From the NCBI RefSeq assembly GCF_036014215.1, contig NZ_CP107921.1:682001-746000 (forward strand): a DNA stretch of 64,000 bases, in the 5' to 3' direction. The notes under the pieces are model-generated. The model ran no database searches, was not told the DNA's origin, and saw only the letters and a list, made by a program, of their open reading frames with translations. The position numbers and the translations under genes were made by a program. The DNA is from Streptomyces sp. NBC_00440. GTDB taxonomy: Bacteria; Actinomycetota; Actinomycetes; Streptomycetales; Streptomycetaceae. Below are positions 8,863-17,745 of the stretch, piece after piece (positions within the stretch are counted from its first letter, which is position 1; the number at the start of each line of letters is the position of its first letter).

Positions 8863-9402
8863 TCAGCAGTCCTCCTCCGAACTGGCCAGAGCCTCGCTGA
8901 TCAAGCGGGTGGCGAAGTCGGGGTCGTCGGTGATGCGGTTGATGTGCTCAGCGAGCAGGAACGCGGTGACTTCGAGGGGAGTCATCTCCTCCTCGGTCCA
9001 GTACCCGTACTGTTTCCGCCACAGGCTGGGGCTCAGCCCGGTGCCCGCGGCGATGACGAGGCCGGCCATGGTGGGGATGGTCTCGGGCCGGACGCTCCTG
9101 GGCATCATGCGCATCGTGGCCACCAGGTTGGGCACCACGTACTCGATGACGTCCTTGTCCTGTTCCTCATGGGCTTTCCGCAGCCAGGTCATGAACATGA
9201 GAACGAGCGTGCACACGCCGTCCAGTACGTCATCGGCTCCCTCGGGGCCCAGTGACGCGGTCAACTGGTCGATCAGCACCTGTTGTTCGGGGTCGGTCCC
9301 GGCCTTGCCCTCGTGGATGCCTCTGAGCCGGGAGTCGATCATCATGAGGGCCACCCCCACATCACCGACGGGAGCGTGCTGGGGACCGCAGGACGATGAC
9401 AC
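8863..9402 (-). CDS. conserved unknown protein, 179 aa
   Basis: The gene starts at GTG 9402 after a strong GAGGAGG site. The acidic protein has no signal peptide, membrane segment or known motif. Its second half (VRPETIPTMAGLVIAAGTG, WTEEEMTPLEVTAFLLAEHI) looks helical. Codon use is normal for the window. It converges on the phosphatase gene, 40 bases away, and lies downstream of a LysR gene on the same strand. I do not recognise the family. Confidence 0.7.
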   Translation of the reverse strand: MSSSCGPQHAPVGDVGVALMMIDSRLRGIHEGKAGTDPEQQVLIDQLTASLGPEGADDVLDGVCTLVLMFMTWLRKAHEEQDKDVIEYVVPNLVATMRMMPRSVRPETIPTMAGLVIAAGTGLSPSLWRKQYGYWTEEEMTPLEVTAFLLAEHINRITDDPDFATRLISEALASSEEDC

Positions 9403-9498
9403 AGGATTCCTCCTCAGGAGGCCACGACGGGCAGAGCGGCGAGTCCGACAGTAGACGGCCGATGGGCAGGAAGGGGGACAAACCCTGGTTGGCGTACG

Positions 9499-10428
9499 TC
9501 AGTTCGCCGGGCCGCCGCCGGCCGTCATGTCCCGCACCGTCTCCATGACGGCCCGGGCGCGGGCGGTCTGTGTCACACCCTGGACCGTCGCCAGCTTGAG
9601 TTCCAGCGGTGAGTATCGCTCGCTCAGCTCCAACTCCACCACCTCGCCGCCGCCATACGTCTCTCTGGTCGCCGGCCGCTGGTTCAGCACCGAGTAGCCG
9701 AGGCCCCTGGCCACCATGGAACGGACGGTCTCGTAGCTCCGGGTGCGGTACCGCACGTCGGGTGCGGTGCCGGTGGCTGCCACGAGCGCGCGGAAGTAGT
9801 CCCGGCTGTAGGGCAGATCGAGCAGCACCAACGGCTCCGCGGCCAGTTCGGTCAAGTCCACCGTCCCCCGGCCGGCCAGGGGGTGGCCGGCCGGGACGAT
9901 GACATGGGCCGGCACGCGGGCGATCGTCTCTCCGCGCACCTCGGGACCGGTGGACAGGCCGAGGCCGTAGGTGAGGGCGAAGTCGATGCGTCCCGCACGC
10001 AGTGCCTGGAGCAGCTGTTCGGCCTCGGCCTCCACGACGTCGATCTCGATCCCCGGGTACCGGCCGGCGCATGCGCTGAACAGGGCGGGCAGGTAGTACG
10101 GGGCCAGCGTGATGAAGCATCCGACGCTCACCGGCCCCGACAGGACCCGCCCGCTGCCGCGCGCCTCCCCCGCCATCTCACGCGCACGGGCCAGAAGTTC
10201 GCGTGCCTGGTGCCGGAGCCTCTCCCCCGCCGGTGTCAGGACGAGCCCGCGGCCCCGGCGGCGGATGAACAGCTGTGCCCGCAGGTCGCCTTCCAGACTG
10301 TGGATGGCAGCGGACACCGCGGACTGCGCGATATGCAGCTCGGCCGATGCCGCCGTCATCGAACCGCACTCGGCGGCGACGAGGAAATAGCGGAGCTGAA
10401 CGAGGGTGAAACCCACCGGTGCCGTCAT
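9499..10428 (-). CDS. LysR-family transcriptional regulator
   Basis: ATG 10428 follows GAGGTGCGGAG. Residues 8-67 form the HTH (LVQLRYFLVAAECGSMTAAS, AQSAVSAAIHSLEGDLRAQL, LVLTPAG), and residues about 95-300 the periplasmic-binding-like effector domain. The 309-residue length is usual. It is the last gene of the minus-strand series that contains the MHS transporter, M20 amidohydrolase, DUF1028, RidA and monooxygenase genes. It probably controls that catabolic set, perhaps from its own promoter in the 81-bp gap upstream. Confidence 0.9.
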   Translation of the reverse strand: MTAPVGFTLVQLRYFLVAAECGSMTAASAELHIAQSAVSAAIHSLEGDLRAQLFIRRRGRGLVLTPAGERLRHQARELLARAREMAGEARGSGRVLSGPVSVGCFITLAPYYLPALFSACAGRYPGIEIDVVEAEAEQLLQALRAGRIDFALTYGLGLSTGPEVRGETIARVPAHVIVPAGHPLAGRGTVDLTELAAEPLVLLDLPYSRDYFRALVAATGTAPDVRYRTRSYETVRSMVARGLGYSVLNQRPATRETYGGGEVVELELSERYSPLELKLATVQGVTQTARARAVMETVRDMTAGGGPAN

Positions 10429-10509
10429 CTCCGCACCTCGCGCCGGGTGTGAACATCGCGCCGGACGATCGTGTACGTGCCCGACGTGCCTGCCCTCATG
10501 CGGCGGCCG

Positions 10510-11886
10510 CTAGGAGCGCTCGGCGGCCGGCACGGGCACGTCCTCGGGTGCCGGGTCGGGCACGTCCTCGGGGCGCAGCATGGCGGAGCCTGCTGTCTCC
10601 CGGAGGGACAGCGCGGCGACGAGGCCGCCCACGGCGAACACCATCAGGTAGAAGCCGGGCAGCAGGGTGCTGCCGGTCGCGGAGATGAGCACGGTCATCA
10701 GATAGGGCACCGTGCCGGCGAAGAGCGCGGCGGTGATGTTGTACGCGATGGACAGGCCGCTCTGGCGGGTGCGGGTGGGGAAGATCTCCGCCGACCACAC
10801 CGCGTAGGTGCCGAGGATCGCCGCGAGGATCACGCCGAGCACGAGACCCGCCACCCAGGTTCCGACGAGCCCGGTCCGCATCAGCAGGAACGCGGGGACG
10901 GCGAGGACCAGCAGGGCCACCGTCGCTCCGACGAAGACCGGTTTACGTCCCACCCGGTCGGACAGCAGGCCGAACAGCGGAACGAACAACAGCCCCAACA
11001 GCGAGATCGCCGTGGACAGCAGGGCCGCGTTGTCGGACGACTGCCCCAGGTGGTCGGTCTCGTACGTCACCAGATAGGTCAGCACGATGTAGAAGGGCAC
11101 GTGCATGGCGGTCATGAGGCCTGCCGCCTGGAGCAGTTGCCGCTTCTCGGTGCGGAGCAGTTCTCGTACGGGGCTGCGCGGGACGGTGTCGTTGGCTTCG
11201 AGTGCCCGGTACTCGGGGGTGTCCTCGATCTTGTTGCGGATGATGAAGCCGATGACGCCCAGGGGCGCGGCGATGAGGAAGGGGATGCGCCAGCCCCAGG
11301 ACGTCAGCTGGCTGTCGTCGAGCCCCGAGGAGAGCAGCAGGAAGACGAACGATCCGGCAAGGAAGCCCAGCAGGGAGCCGACCTCCAGCCAGCTGACCCC
11401 GAATCCGCGGCGCCGCCGCGGGGCGCTCTCGGCCAGGAAGCTCGCCGCGCTGCCGAACTCGCCGCCCGCGGCGAAGCCCTGTATGAGGCGCAGGACCAGC
11501 AGGAGCACCGGGGCGGCGACCCCGATCGTCGCGTAACCGGGCAGCAGACCGATCGTCAGGGTCGCGCCGGACATCATGAAGATGACCAGTGACAAGGTGC
11601 GCTTGCGGCCGATCCTGTCGCCGAGCGGCCCGAAGACCATGGCGCCGATCGGCCGGACGCCGAACGACACCGCGAACACGCCGAACACGGCGAGCAGCCC
11701 GGTGGTGCTGTCCTCTGCCGGGAAGAACACGGTGGCGACGGTGCCGGCGAGGTAGGCGTAGGCAGCCCAGTCGAACCAGTGCACGAACACACCGATGGCT
11801 CCCGCGGCGACGTTCCTGCGCAGTGCGACCACATCGGTGGCCACCTCGGCCTCGGTCGTCGTGGTGCCGGTGTTACGTGTGGGCAT
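10510..11886 (-). CDS. MFS transporter, metabolite:H+ symporter (MHS) type
   Basis: ATG 11886 has AAGGAGG five bases upstream; a GTG two codons earlier is less likely. The 458-residue protein has 12 predicted membrane segments. It has the MHS signatures VHWFDWAAYAYLAG in helix 1, the loop GPLGDRIGRKRTL after helix 2 and RLIQGFAAGGEFG in helix 4. The second-half loop FGLLSDRVGRKPVF repeats the MFS motif. MHS members import organic acids or compatible solutes with protons. Gene order suggests it takes up the substrate of the upstream M20/RidA/monooxygenase enzymes. A 282-bp gap to the M20 gene leaves room for a separate promoter. Confidence 0.9.
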   Translation of the reverse strand: MPTRNTGTTTTEAEVATDVVALRRNVAAGAIGVFVHWFDWAAYAYLAGTVATVFFPAEDSTTGLLAVFGVFAVSFGVRPIGAMVFGPLGDRIGRKRTLSLVIFMMSGATLTIGLLPGYATIGVAAPVLLLVLRLIQGFAAGGEFGSAASFLAESAPRRRRGFGVSWLEVGSLLGFLAGSFVFLLLSSGLDDSQLTSWGWRIPFLIAAPLGVIGFIIRNKIEDTPEYRALEANDTVPRSPVRELLRTEKRQLLQAAGLMTAMHVPFYIVLTYLVTYETDHLGQSSDNAALLSTAISLLGLLFVPLFGLLSDRVGRKPVFVGATVALLVLAVPAFLLMRTGLVGTWVAGLVLGVILAAILGTYAVWSAEIFPTRTRQSGLSIAYNITAALFAGTVPYLMTVLISATGSTLLPGFYLMVFAVGGLVAALSLRETAGSAMLRPEDVPDPAPEDVPVPAAERS

Positions 11887-12168
11887 ACACACCTCCTTGG
11901 GGATGGGGGGAGAAGCTGAGCTGTGCGGGCACCGTCGGCGTGTGCCGTCGGAGCGCGGGCAGGCCGGTCAGGGAGGCGGGGCCGGCCCGGCCGGTGCGCC
12001 GGGGGTGCCGGGGGTGCCGGGCGGCGGTGAGCAGCGGTTGACGGCCGCGGCGCATGCCGTCGAACCGGCCGACGGGGGAAGCGGCCGGGCCGGGCCCGGG
12101 CCGGGTGGCGACCGGGGTCGTCCACTGCACGGGGTCGATCCGTGTGGCCACGGCGCCGGCCGCTCCCG

Positions 12169-13314
12169 TCATGACCTCGTTCCCCCGGCCGCCCCGCTTC
12201 GGTCCAGGCCGGTCCAGGCCAGCGCGATCGCCGCGTCGAGCAGAGCCCGCTGGGCCTTTCCGCCCACGCAGAACGCAGCGAACTCGTGCTGATGGTTGGT
12301 GGCCGGCAGCGATCCGATGCCGATGTAGGGGTGGATGGCCGGCACCACCTGCGACACGTTGCCCATGTCGGTGGAGGCGCGGTTCATCCGTGCCGCCTGG
12401 CCGGGCGGCGCGAACTCCCGTCCCAGCGCGAGGGCGTTCGCCCGGTAGTGCCCGAGAGCGGTCTCGTCCGTGCGGAACTCCGCGTACGGCTTGCTCTCCG
12501 GTTCGATCTCCAGCTCGCAGCCGGTCGCGAGGGCGCCCGCTTCGAAGGCCCGCATGACGCGTGGTTCCAGCTCGGCCAGTTCGGCGAGCGTCTCCGCCCG
12601 TACGTACCACCGGCCGGTGGTCCGGTCCGGGATGGCGTTCGGCGCGTCCCCCGCGTGGGTCACCACGCCGTGCACGCGGGCCGATGGCGGCAGTTGCTGC
12701 CGGAGCAGCCCGATCGCGACCTGGGCCACGGTGAAGGCGTCAGCCGCGTTGACCCCGGCCTCGGGATAGGCCGCGGCGTGGGCGGACTTCCCGGTGTAGG
12801 CGATCTTGGAGTGGGTGACCGCGAACGGGCGGGCCTCGGCGACGTCGACCGGCGCCGGGTGCGCCATCATGGCGAGGTCCACTCCGGCGAAGGCTCCCCG
12901 GTCGAGCATCTCGATCTTGCCGCCGCCGCCTTCTTCGGCGGGGGTGCCGTAGACCTCCACGGTGAGGCCTGCTTCGTCGGCGACGGCGGCCAGGCCGAGT
13001 GCGGCCCCGACGGAGCTCGCCGCGATGAGGTTGTGCCCGCAGGCGTGGCCGAGGCCGGGCAGCGCGTCGTACTCGGCGCACAGCGCGATCCTGGTGGGCC
13101 CGCTGCCGAACCGGGCCAGGAACGCCGTCTCCAGGCCCAGGTAGGACGAGGTGACCTCGAATCCGGCGCGGTCCAGCAGTTCCGGCACGGCTGCGGCGGC
13201 CCGGTGCTCCTCCCAGGCCGTCTCCGGGTCGGCGTGCAGCCGCTCGGAGAGGCCGACCAGCTCGTCGGCCTGGCGGTCGATCTCGCGCCGGGCGGCCGCT
13301 TTCAGCGCGCCCAT
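12169..13314 (-). CDS. M20-family amidohydrolase (AbgB/ACY1L2-like)
   Basis: The start ATG 13314 shares its A with the TGA of the DUF1028 gene. The 381-residue metallopeptidase has LCAEYDALPGLGHACGHNL near residues 80-100, giving the first metal ligands. Other marks are TPAEEGGGGKIEM (catalytic and metal-binding Glu), the dimerisation domain (VTHAGDAPNAIPDRT), and NRASTDMGNVSQVVPAIHPY with NHQHEFAAFCVG at the C-terminus. Members hydrolyse N-acyl or aryl-amino acid amides. With an auxin catabolic locus nearby, hydrolysis of an amino-acid conjugate is an attractive but unproven idea. Confidence 0.88.
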   Translation of the reverse strand: MGALKAAARREIDRQADELVGLSERLHADPETAWEEHRAAAAVPELLDRAGFEVTSSYLGLETAFLARFGSGPTRIALCAEYDALPGLGHACGHNLIAASSVGAALGLAAVADEAGLTVEVYGTPAEEGGGGKIEMLDRGAFAGVDLAMMAHPAPVDVAEARPFAVTHSKIAYTGKSAHAAAYPEAGVNAADAFTVAQVAIGLLRQQLPPSARVHGVVTHAGDAPNAIPDRTTGRWYVRAETLAELAELEPRVMRAFEAGALATGCELEIEPESKPYAEFRTDETALGHYRANALALGREFAPPGQAARMNRASTDMGNVSQVVPAIHPYIGIGSLPATNHQHEFAAFCVGGKAQRALLDAAIALAWTGLDRSGAAGGTRS

Positions 13315-13988
13315 CACAGATCGCCCAGGACGCCGTACGAGGGCGCGGCCTGCGGGTCGAGTCCGCGCCGTACGTAGTCGTCGCGCTGCGGCAGCCAGAC
13401 GTCGAGGAGTTCGGCCAGCCGGTCGACGGGGTCGTCGGCCCAGTCCACGCGCAGGTCGGTGACCCGCCAGTCCACGTCCGCGACGACCGCCAGGCCGGCG
13501 GAGTGCACCGGCCCTTCCTCCCCGCCGGCCGCCACGGCGGCACGCAGGGCGGCGATCAGACGCTCTTCCAGCTCGCCGGTGGCCGCCGTGTACGCGTCGA
13601 GGAGCACCTGCGGGATGTGTTCGCCCGACAGCATGTTGCCCGCCGCGACCGCACCGTCCGCGGTGGCCGACGCGTGCGTGCCCAGCGTCCCCGGGCCGCT
13701 GTACGCGAATCCGGGGCCGGAGCGGCCGAGCACCGTCAACTGCCGGTAGCCGATGGTCTTCGCGTTCCGCGCCGCACCGGTGACGTCGGCCAGGGCGCGC
13801 TGTCCGTCGCCGTGTTCCGCGAGCCCGGCCAGCAGGCTCGTGCCGAGGGTGGGATCGGTGACGTTCTGCGACGCCGCCGCGCCGACACCGGGTGCGAGAT
13901 GGGCGACGCGGGCCGCAACCGCCGGGCTCGACGAGCTGACCGCGATACCGAACCGCTCGCCGTCACGGACCACCAGGGAGAAAGTCAT
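13314..13988 (-). CDS. DUF1028 family protein (Ntn-hydrolase-like)
   Basis: ATG 13988 overlaps the RidA stop codon as ATGA. The N-terminus MTFSLVVRDGERFGIAVSSS is the DUF1028 hallmark, followed by GVGAAASQNVTDPTLG and DAYTAATGELEERLI. DUF1028 proteins resemble N-terminal nucleophile hydrolases and are often found beside amidohydrolases and RidA proteins, but no reaction is established. The 224 residues are a normal length. It overlaps both neighbours, so the three genes are co-translated. Confidence 0.88.
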   Translation of the reverse strand: MTFSLVVRDGERFGIAVSSSSPAVAARVAHLAPGVGAAASQNVTDPTLGTSLLAGLAEHGDGQRALADVTGAARNAKTIGYRQLTVLGRSGPGFAYSGPGTLGTHASATADGAVAAGNMLSGEHIPQVLLDAYTAATGELEERLIAALRAAVAAGGEEGPVHSAGLAVVADVDWRVTDLRVDWADDPVDRLAELLDVWLPQRDDYVRRGLDPQAAPSYGVLGDL

Positions 13989-14455
13989 GACCGCTCCCCC
14001 TCCGGGATCACCGCGACGGCGTCGATCTCGCACAGCCACTCCGCACGGGCCAGAGCGGACACCACGATGCCGGTGGAGATCGGGTGCACGCCCTTGGTCC
14101 AGCGGCCCACCGTGCGGTATACGGCCTCGCGGTAGCGCGGGTCGATCAGATAGATCGTCAGTTTGACGAGGTGCTCCATGCGGCTGCCCGCTTCTTCGAG
14201 CAGCATCTTGATGTTGGCCATCGCCTGCTCGGCCTGGGCCCCGGCGTCACCGATTCCGACCGACTCGCTGGTATCGAGGTCCTGACCGATCTGGCCCCGG
14301 ACGTAGACGGTGTTGCCGGCCACGACGGCCTGACAGAGGTCGTTGTCGAGGTTCTGCTCGGGATAGGTGTCGCGGGTGTTGAACGGCCTGATCCGGGTGT
14401 GCCCGCCCGCGGTGATCGGGCCCCTCGCCGGGCGGCCGTTGCTCGTGGAGGTCAT
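13985..14455 (-). CDS. RidA-family protein
   Basis: ATG 14455 has GAGGAG six bases upstream; the longer frame back to 14722 lies inside the monooxygenase gene and is rejected as the start. The 156-residue protein has GNTVYVRGQIGQDLDT and LTIYLIDPRYREAVYRTVG, with the Arg used by RidA enzymes to hold the substrate carboxylate. RidA proteins hydrolyse reactive enamine/imine intermediates. Here it sits between a flavin monooxygenase and an amidohydrolase, so it may act on an imine made by the pathway rather than as a general housekeeping protein. Confidence 0.88.
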   Translation of the reverse strand: MTSTSNGRPARGPITAGGHTRIRPFNTRDTYPEQNLDNDLCQAVVAGNTVYVRGQIGQDLDTSESVGIGDAGAQAEQAMANIKMLLEEAGSRMEHLVKLTIYLIDPRYREAVYRTVGRWTKGVHPISTGIVVSALARAEWLCEIDAVAVIPEGERS

Positions 14456-14465
14456 CTTCTGCTCC

Positions 14466-15752
14466 TCAGTTCTGCCGGGTCGCCGGCACGGCGCCGGGCC
14501 GGTCGGTGGTGCTGTACGCGAGGTAGCCCCGCTGGGTCGTGATGTGGTCGGCGATGTACCTGGCGTCGTGCCAGACACCCCAGATGAAGCTCGACCCGCG
14601 GCGGGACAGCCAGGGCAGGCCCACGAAGTAGACGCCGGGTTCGGAGGACACTCCTCGTCGCTGGTCCGGCCGGCCGTTCTCGTCGAAAGCGTCGACGTCG
14701 AGCCAGCTGTAGTCGGTGGCAAAGCCCGTCGCCCAGACGATCGAGGTGACGCCGGCCCCGGCCAGGTCGAGCTCCGGGAGCGGGTCGGTCACGCATTCCG
14801 GGTCCGGGCCGAGGACATGGGCCTCCGGCTCCTCGGGGAGGTCGAGCCCATTGCGCTCGACGTACGCGTCGGCCGCCTGAAGCAGTGCGAGGTACTTGGC
14901 GTCGCCGAGGGCTATGTTCGTGGCGAGGTCCGGCGCGAAGCGCAGTACGCCGTCGTCGCAGGACGCGGTCATGCCGACGAGCTGGATGCCGGTGCCGGCC
15001 AGGGCACGGAAGTCCACGGTGTGGCCGCCCCGGGCGCCGCTGACCGCGATGGTGACATGTGCGGCACCCTGCGGAGGCGTCTCCGCGTCCCAGAGCCCGA
15101 GCACACCGAGCCACCAGCAGAAGTCACGTCCGCGGTACTCGCGGGGAGGACGGTCGTGCGGGCCGACGGAGAGGAAGACCTGGCGCCCCGACCGGCGGAG
15201 TTCGTCGGCGATCTGCACCCCGGATGAGCCCGCCCCGACCACGAGGACCGCGCCCTCGGGCAGTTGCTCCGGATTGCGGTACCCGCTGGAGTGGATCTGC
15301 ACGGGGACGGCGCCGTCCGGGACGATGGGCGGGATCACGGGCCGCTGGAAGGGTCCGGTCGCAGCCACGACGAAGCGCGCGTCGATGGTGCCGTCCGACG
15401 TCTCGACCCGGAAGCCGGGCCGGCCGGCGTGCTTGCGCACCGAGGTCACCTCGACACCGCACCGGACCGGGGCACCGATCTTCTCGGCGTACGCGGCGAA
15501 GTAGTCCGCGACCTGTCCCTTCGACGCGAAGCCGTCGGGGTCGACGTCGGCGAACTCCAGCCCCGGGAACCGGTCGTGCCACGCGGGCCCGTTCGCGACC
15601 AGGGAATCCCACCGCTCCGAGCGCCACCGCTCGGCGATACGGTGCCGCTCCAGGACGATGTGCGGTACGCCGCAGGCTCCCAGGTGCTCGCTCATCGCCA
15701 CGCCCGCCTGGCCCGCCCCGACGATGACTACTTCGGTCTCTTCACTTGGCAC
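14466..15752 (-). CDS. FAD/NADPH flavin-containing monooxygenase (CzcO/YUCCA-like)
   Basis: GTG 15752 follows TGGAGGCTGAAA and places the FAD motif VVIVGAGQAG at residue 8. The second Rossmann motif VLVVGAGSSGVQIADELRRS, for NADPH, is near residue 170. An ATG-type motif (SIVWATGFATDYSW) is near residue 365. This two-nucleotide layout is class B monooxygenase, about 428 residues, in the group that includes plant YUCCA enzymes and many bacterial proteins annotated CzcO. The substrate is unknown. It is the first gene of a tight minus-strand operon (10 bases to RidA). A weak copy of the window's shared 17-bp motif lies 56 bases upstream. Confidence 0.88.
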   Translation of the reverse strand: MPSEETEVVIVGAGQAGVAMSEHLGACGVPHIVLERHRIAERWRSERWDSLVANGPAWHDRFPGLEFADVDPDGFASKGQVADYFAAYAEKIGAPVRCGVEVTSVRKHAGRPGFRVETSDGTIDARFVVAATGPFQRPVIPPIVPDGAVPVQIHSSGYRNPEQLPEGAVLVVGAGSSGVQIADELRRSGRQVFLSVGPHDRPPREYRGRDFCWWLGVLGLWDAETPPQGAAHVTIAVSGARGGHTVDFRALAGTGIQLVGMTASCDDGVLRFAPDLATNIALGDAKYLALLQAADAYVERNGLDLPEEPEAHVLGPDPECVTDPLPELDLAGAGVTSIVWATGFATDYSWLDVDAFDENGRPDQRRGVSSEPGVYFVGLPWLSRRGSSFIWGVWHDARYIADHITTQRGYLAYSTTDRPGAVPATRQN

Positions 15753-15807
15753 TTTCAGCCTCCACTCAGGCGGTAGTTCATCCCTGTGTCGCGTTGACTG
15801 CGCTACC

Positions 15808-15824
15808 GCACGGGAAATCCTGGG
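15808..15824 (-). promoter_or_regulatory. weak copy (site D) of the shared 17-bp motif upstream of the monooxygenase
   Basis: GCACGGGAAATCCTGGG matches 13 of 17 positions of the site before the amidase (reverse-read GTAGGGGAAATCCTCAG). A second GGAAATTC lies 19 bases further on, as in the other copies. It is the weakest of the four sites, but it sits at promoter distance from the monooxygenase operon. Confidence 0.4.
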
Positions 15825-15965
15825 GCGTGCCGGAAATTCTGTCCAACAGATGTTTCCGTTGCAGGCGATCTGATTTATAGATTCAGAAACCTCAGGAACT
15901 CCGGGGCGACACGCCGCAGCCGGCCTGCGCCGTGTCCATAGACGCATCGGCGCGTTTGCACATGT

Positions 15966-16259
15966 ATGACCACAACACGACGAATTGCCGCATGCCTCGC
16001 TCTGGCCGCCGCCCTCCCGTGCCTTGCCATGTCGTCGGCGCACGCCGCTGACGCGTCCGGCCGGGCCGGCTCGAAGCTGAATCCCATCGGCGAGCTCGAT
16101 GCCATCGCCACGACCGGCATCCCCGCGCCGTACGCCGCCCGGCTCCCGAAGGTGAAGGATCAGCTGGCCGGCTTGAACCACCTGAACGAACTGAACCAGC
16201 TGCACCAGCTCACCGACCAGGCCGCGCCGGTACTCAGCCTGGCTTCCGCGGTGGAGTGA
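15966..16259 (+). CDS. small secreted protein, 97 aa
   Basis: The start MTTTRRIAACLALAAALPCL plus A-H-A-A is a clear Sec signal peptide cleaved near residue 27. The mature 70 residues are unrecognised by function but have a regular leucine pattern at the end (LAGLNHLNELNQLHQLTDQ), probably an amphipathic helix. Small exported proteins of this layout are common in streptomycetes and usually unassigned. A strong hairpin follows. It is divergent from the monooxygenase operon. Confidence 0.75.
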   Translation: MTTTRRIAACLALAAALPCLAMSSAHAADASGRAGSKLNPIGELDAIATTGIPAPYAARLPKVKDQLAGLNHLNELNQLHQLTDQAAPVLSLASAVE

Positions 16260-16346
16260 CATCACCCCGTTGCGCCGGAGGCACCGGCCTTCCAGGTACG
16301 GCCCTCACGACCTGTGGCCGACGCCTCGTGCAGCGACAGCACGACC

Positions 16347-16379
16347 GGGCCGTCGGAGCCCCAAAGGCTCCGACGGCCC
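16347..16379 (+). terminator. hairpin after the small secreted protein gene
   Basis: A perfect 14-bp stem (16347-16360 with 16366-16379) has loop CCAAA. It lies 88 bases after the stop codon at 16259 and before the convergent GNAT gene, so it could serve both strands. Confidence 0.75.
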
Positions 16380-16540
16380 GTCATATTGCTGCGCGAGGTG
16401 TGGAGTTGCGCCTGCGTCGCAGAGCTCCAAGCGAATTCGGGGACGGTGTCGGCGTATGCGCCGAACAACGTCCCCAGCGGCGCGAAGGGCTGTCGGTCCA
16501 TCGCCCTCGGTCTCGTGAATCAGCGCCGTGGAGCAGGAGT

Positions 16541-17089
16541 TCAACCGGACGGCGTGACCGGGGACCACACGCCGAACCACTGCTCGGCGCCCCACTCCTC
16601 GTACCGTTGCACCTCGGTGAAGCCCAGCTTCGCCGCGAGGCGCATCGAGCGGTCGTTGGCGGTCTGGGTGCAGAGCACCACCGGCTCGCCGGGTAGCGCG
16701 CCGGCGAACCAGCCGAGCGCAGCCGTGCACGCCTCGAAGGCGTACCCGCGCCCCCACGCCTCCGGCAGGAACAGGTAGCCGAGCTCGGACTCTCCGGCAT
16801 CCGGACGGACTTGACTCCGGTGCGCGGCGTCGCGCCGGTTGAGTTCGATGGTGCCGATCATCGCTCCGTCGAGCTCGATCACGAAAAGGCCGGGGCGCCC
16901 CCCGGGCGTCTCGGGCACTGTGCGTTCCAGCTCATCACGCGGCCGAGGCCCGCCTATGAAGGCGCCCACCTCCGGCGAGGTGAACAGCTCGATGCACGCC
17001 GCACGGTCCCGGGCCTCGGGCTCCCGGAGCACGAGCCGCTCGGTCCTGATCGGGGCAGGTGGCCAGCTGACAGGCCCTGGTTCAGTCAT
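16541..17089 (-). CDS. GNAT-family N-acetyltransferase (RimJ-like)
   Basis: ATG 17089 gives a 182-residue protein; a longer frame to 17128 adds only an Arg-rich tail. It has the features of ribosomal-protein-type GNAT enzymes: IRTERLVLREPEARDRAA at the start, SELGYLFLPEAWGRGYAFEA with the acetyl-CoA pyrophosphate loop (R/Q-x-x-G-x-G/A form) near residue 120, and NDRSMRLAAKLGFTEVQRYE near the end. It should acetylate an amine, but the substrate is unknown. It follows the SnoaL-like gene on the same strand, about 39 bases after its stop codon. Confidence 0.85.
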   Translation of the reverse strand: MTEPGPVSWPPAPIRTERLVLREPEARDRAACIELFTSPEVGAFIGGPRPRDELERTVPETPGGRPGLFVIELDGAMIGTIELNRRDAAHRSQVRPDAGESELGYLFLPEAWGRGYAFEACTAALGWFAGALPGEPVVLCTQTANDRSMRLAAKLGFTEVQRYEEWGAEQWFGVWSPVTPSG

Positions 17090-17127
17090 GGCGGGCAACC
17101 TATCGCGCGCCCGTGAACGCGCTTCCA

Positions 17128-17709
17128 CTACGGCCGCATCAGCACGGAGGCGGACGGGAAGTCACCGGTGAAGTGCGGCGGCAGCGGCGCGACGAACACG
17201 TTCTCGGTCCGGGTCCGGGTGATCCGCCATGTGCCGTCGATGCGCCGGAAGGCGTTGTTGAGACGGCTCGACCGCAGCAGCGCGGTGCCGTCGGCGAAGA
17301 GCCACGGCTGCATGTGGATCCACTGGCCCGTGGCCTCGGCCCCGTCGACATGAATCTGTTCCGACGTCACATAGTGGGCGTTCAGCAGGAGTTCGGGGTC
17401 CCGCTTCTCACCCCAGAACCTTTCGAAGTGGGCGCGTATCCGGGCGGCCCCCTCGGCGCGGCCGAACTGGCCGTCGTAGTACTCGCCGACGCCCTCCCAT
17501 ACGGCGTCCTCCGCGTACAGCTCCATGATCAGGTCGATACGGTGGCTGTCGTCCCGCACGCCGAACTCGGGGCAGGGCGTGTCGCACAGGAACATATAGC
17601 GCGTCTGGAGCCGGCGGATATCGGCCTCGGCCTCCAGTGTCTCGATGCGCTGTACAAGCGCGGCAATCGTGTCCTGGCCGGTCACCGGTGGCTCCTTCAC
17701 GTCTCGCAC
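17128..17709 (-). CDS. iacI: SnoaL/NTF2-like protein, probable IacI
   Basis: Two starts are possible: GTG 17709 after AAGGAG-N6, used here, and GTG 17685, also after AAGGAG-N6. Each leads into a helix (IAALVQRIETLEAEADIRRL) and an NTF2-like cone fold (MELYAEDAVWEGVGEYYDG, FGRAEGAARIRAHFERF, AHYVTSEQIHVDGAEATGQW). Family members include ring-hydroxylating dioxygenase beta-type folds and small cyclases. It lies directly after the amidase gene, matching the iacH-iacI order of auxin degraders. The symbol rests on this context and on fold, so it is tentative. Confidence 0.7.
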   Translation of the reverse strand: MRDVKEPPVTGQDTIAALVQRIETLEAEADIRRLQTRYMFLCDTPCPEFGVRDDSHRIDLIMELYAEDAVWEGVGEYYDGQFGRAEGAARIRAHFERFWGEKRDPELLLNAHYVTSEQIHVDGAEATGQWIHMQPWLFADGTALLRSSRLNNAFRRIDGTWRITRTRTENVFVAPLPPHFTGDFPSASVLMRP

Positions 17710-17745
17710 GGACAGCTCCTTCTCGTGTCGCTCGCCCACCGGGCT

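Noticed and set aside
13985..14722. A longer RidA start inside the monooxygenase gene
   Set aside because: The extra 89 residues are Pro/Thr-rich antisense-like sequence, whereas ATG 14455 has a strong ribosome site and gives the family length.
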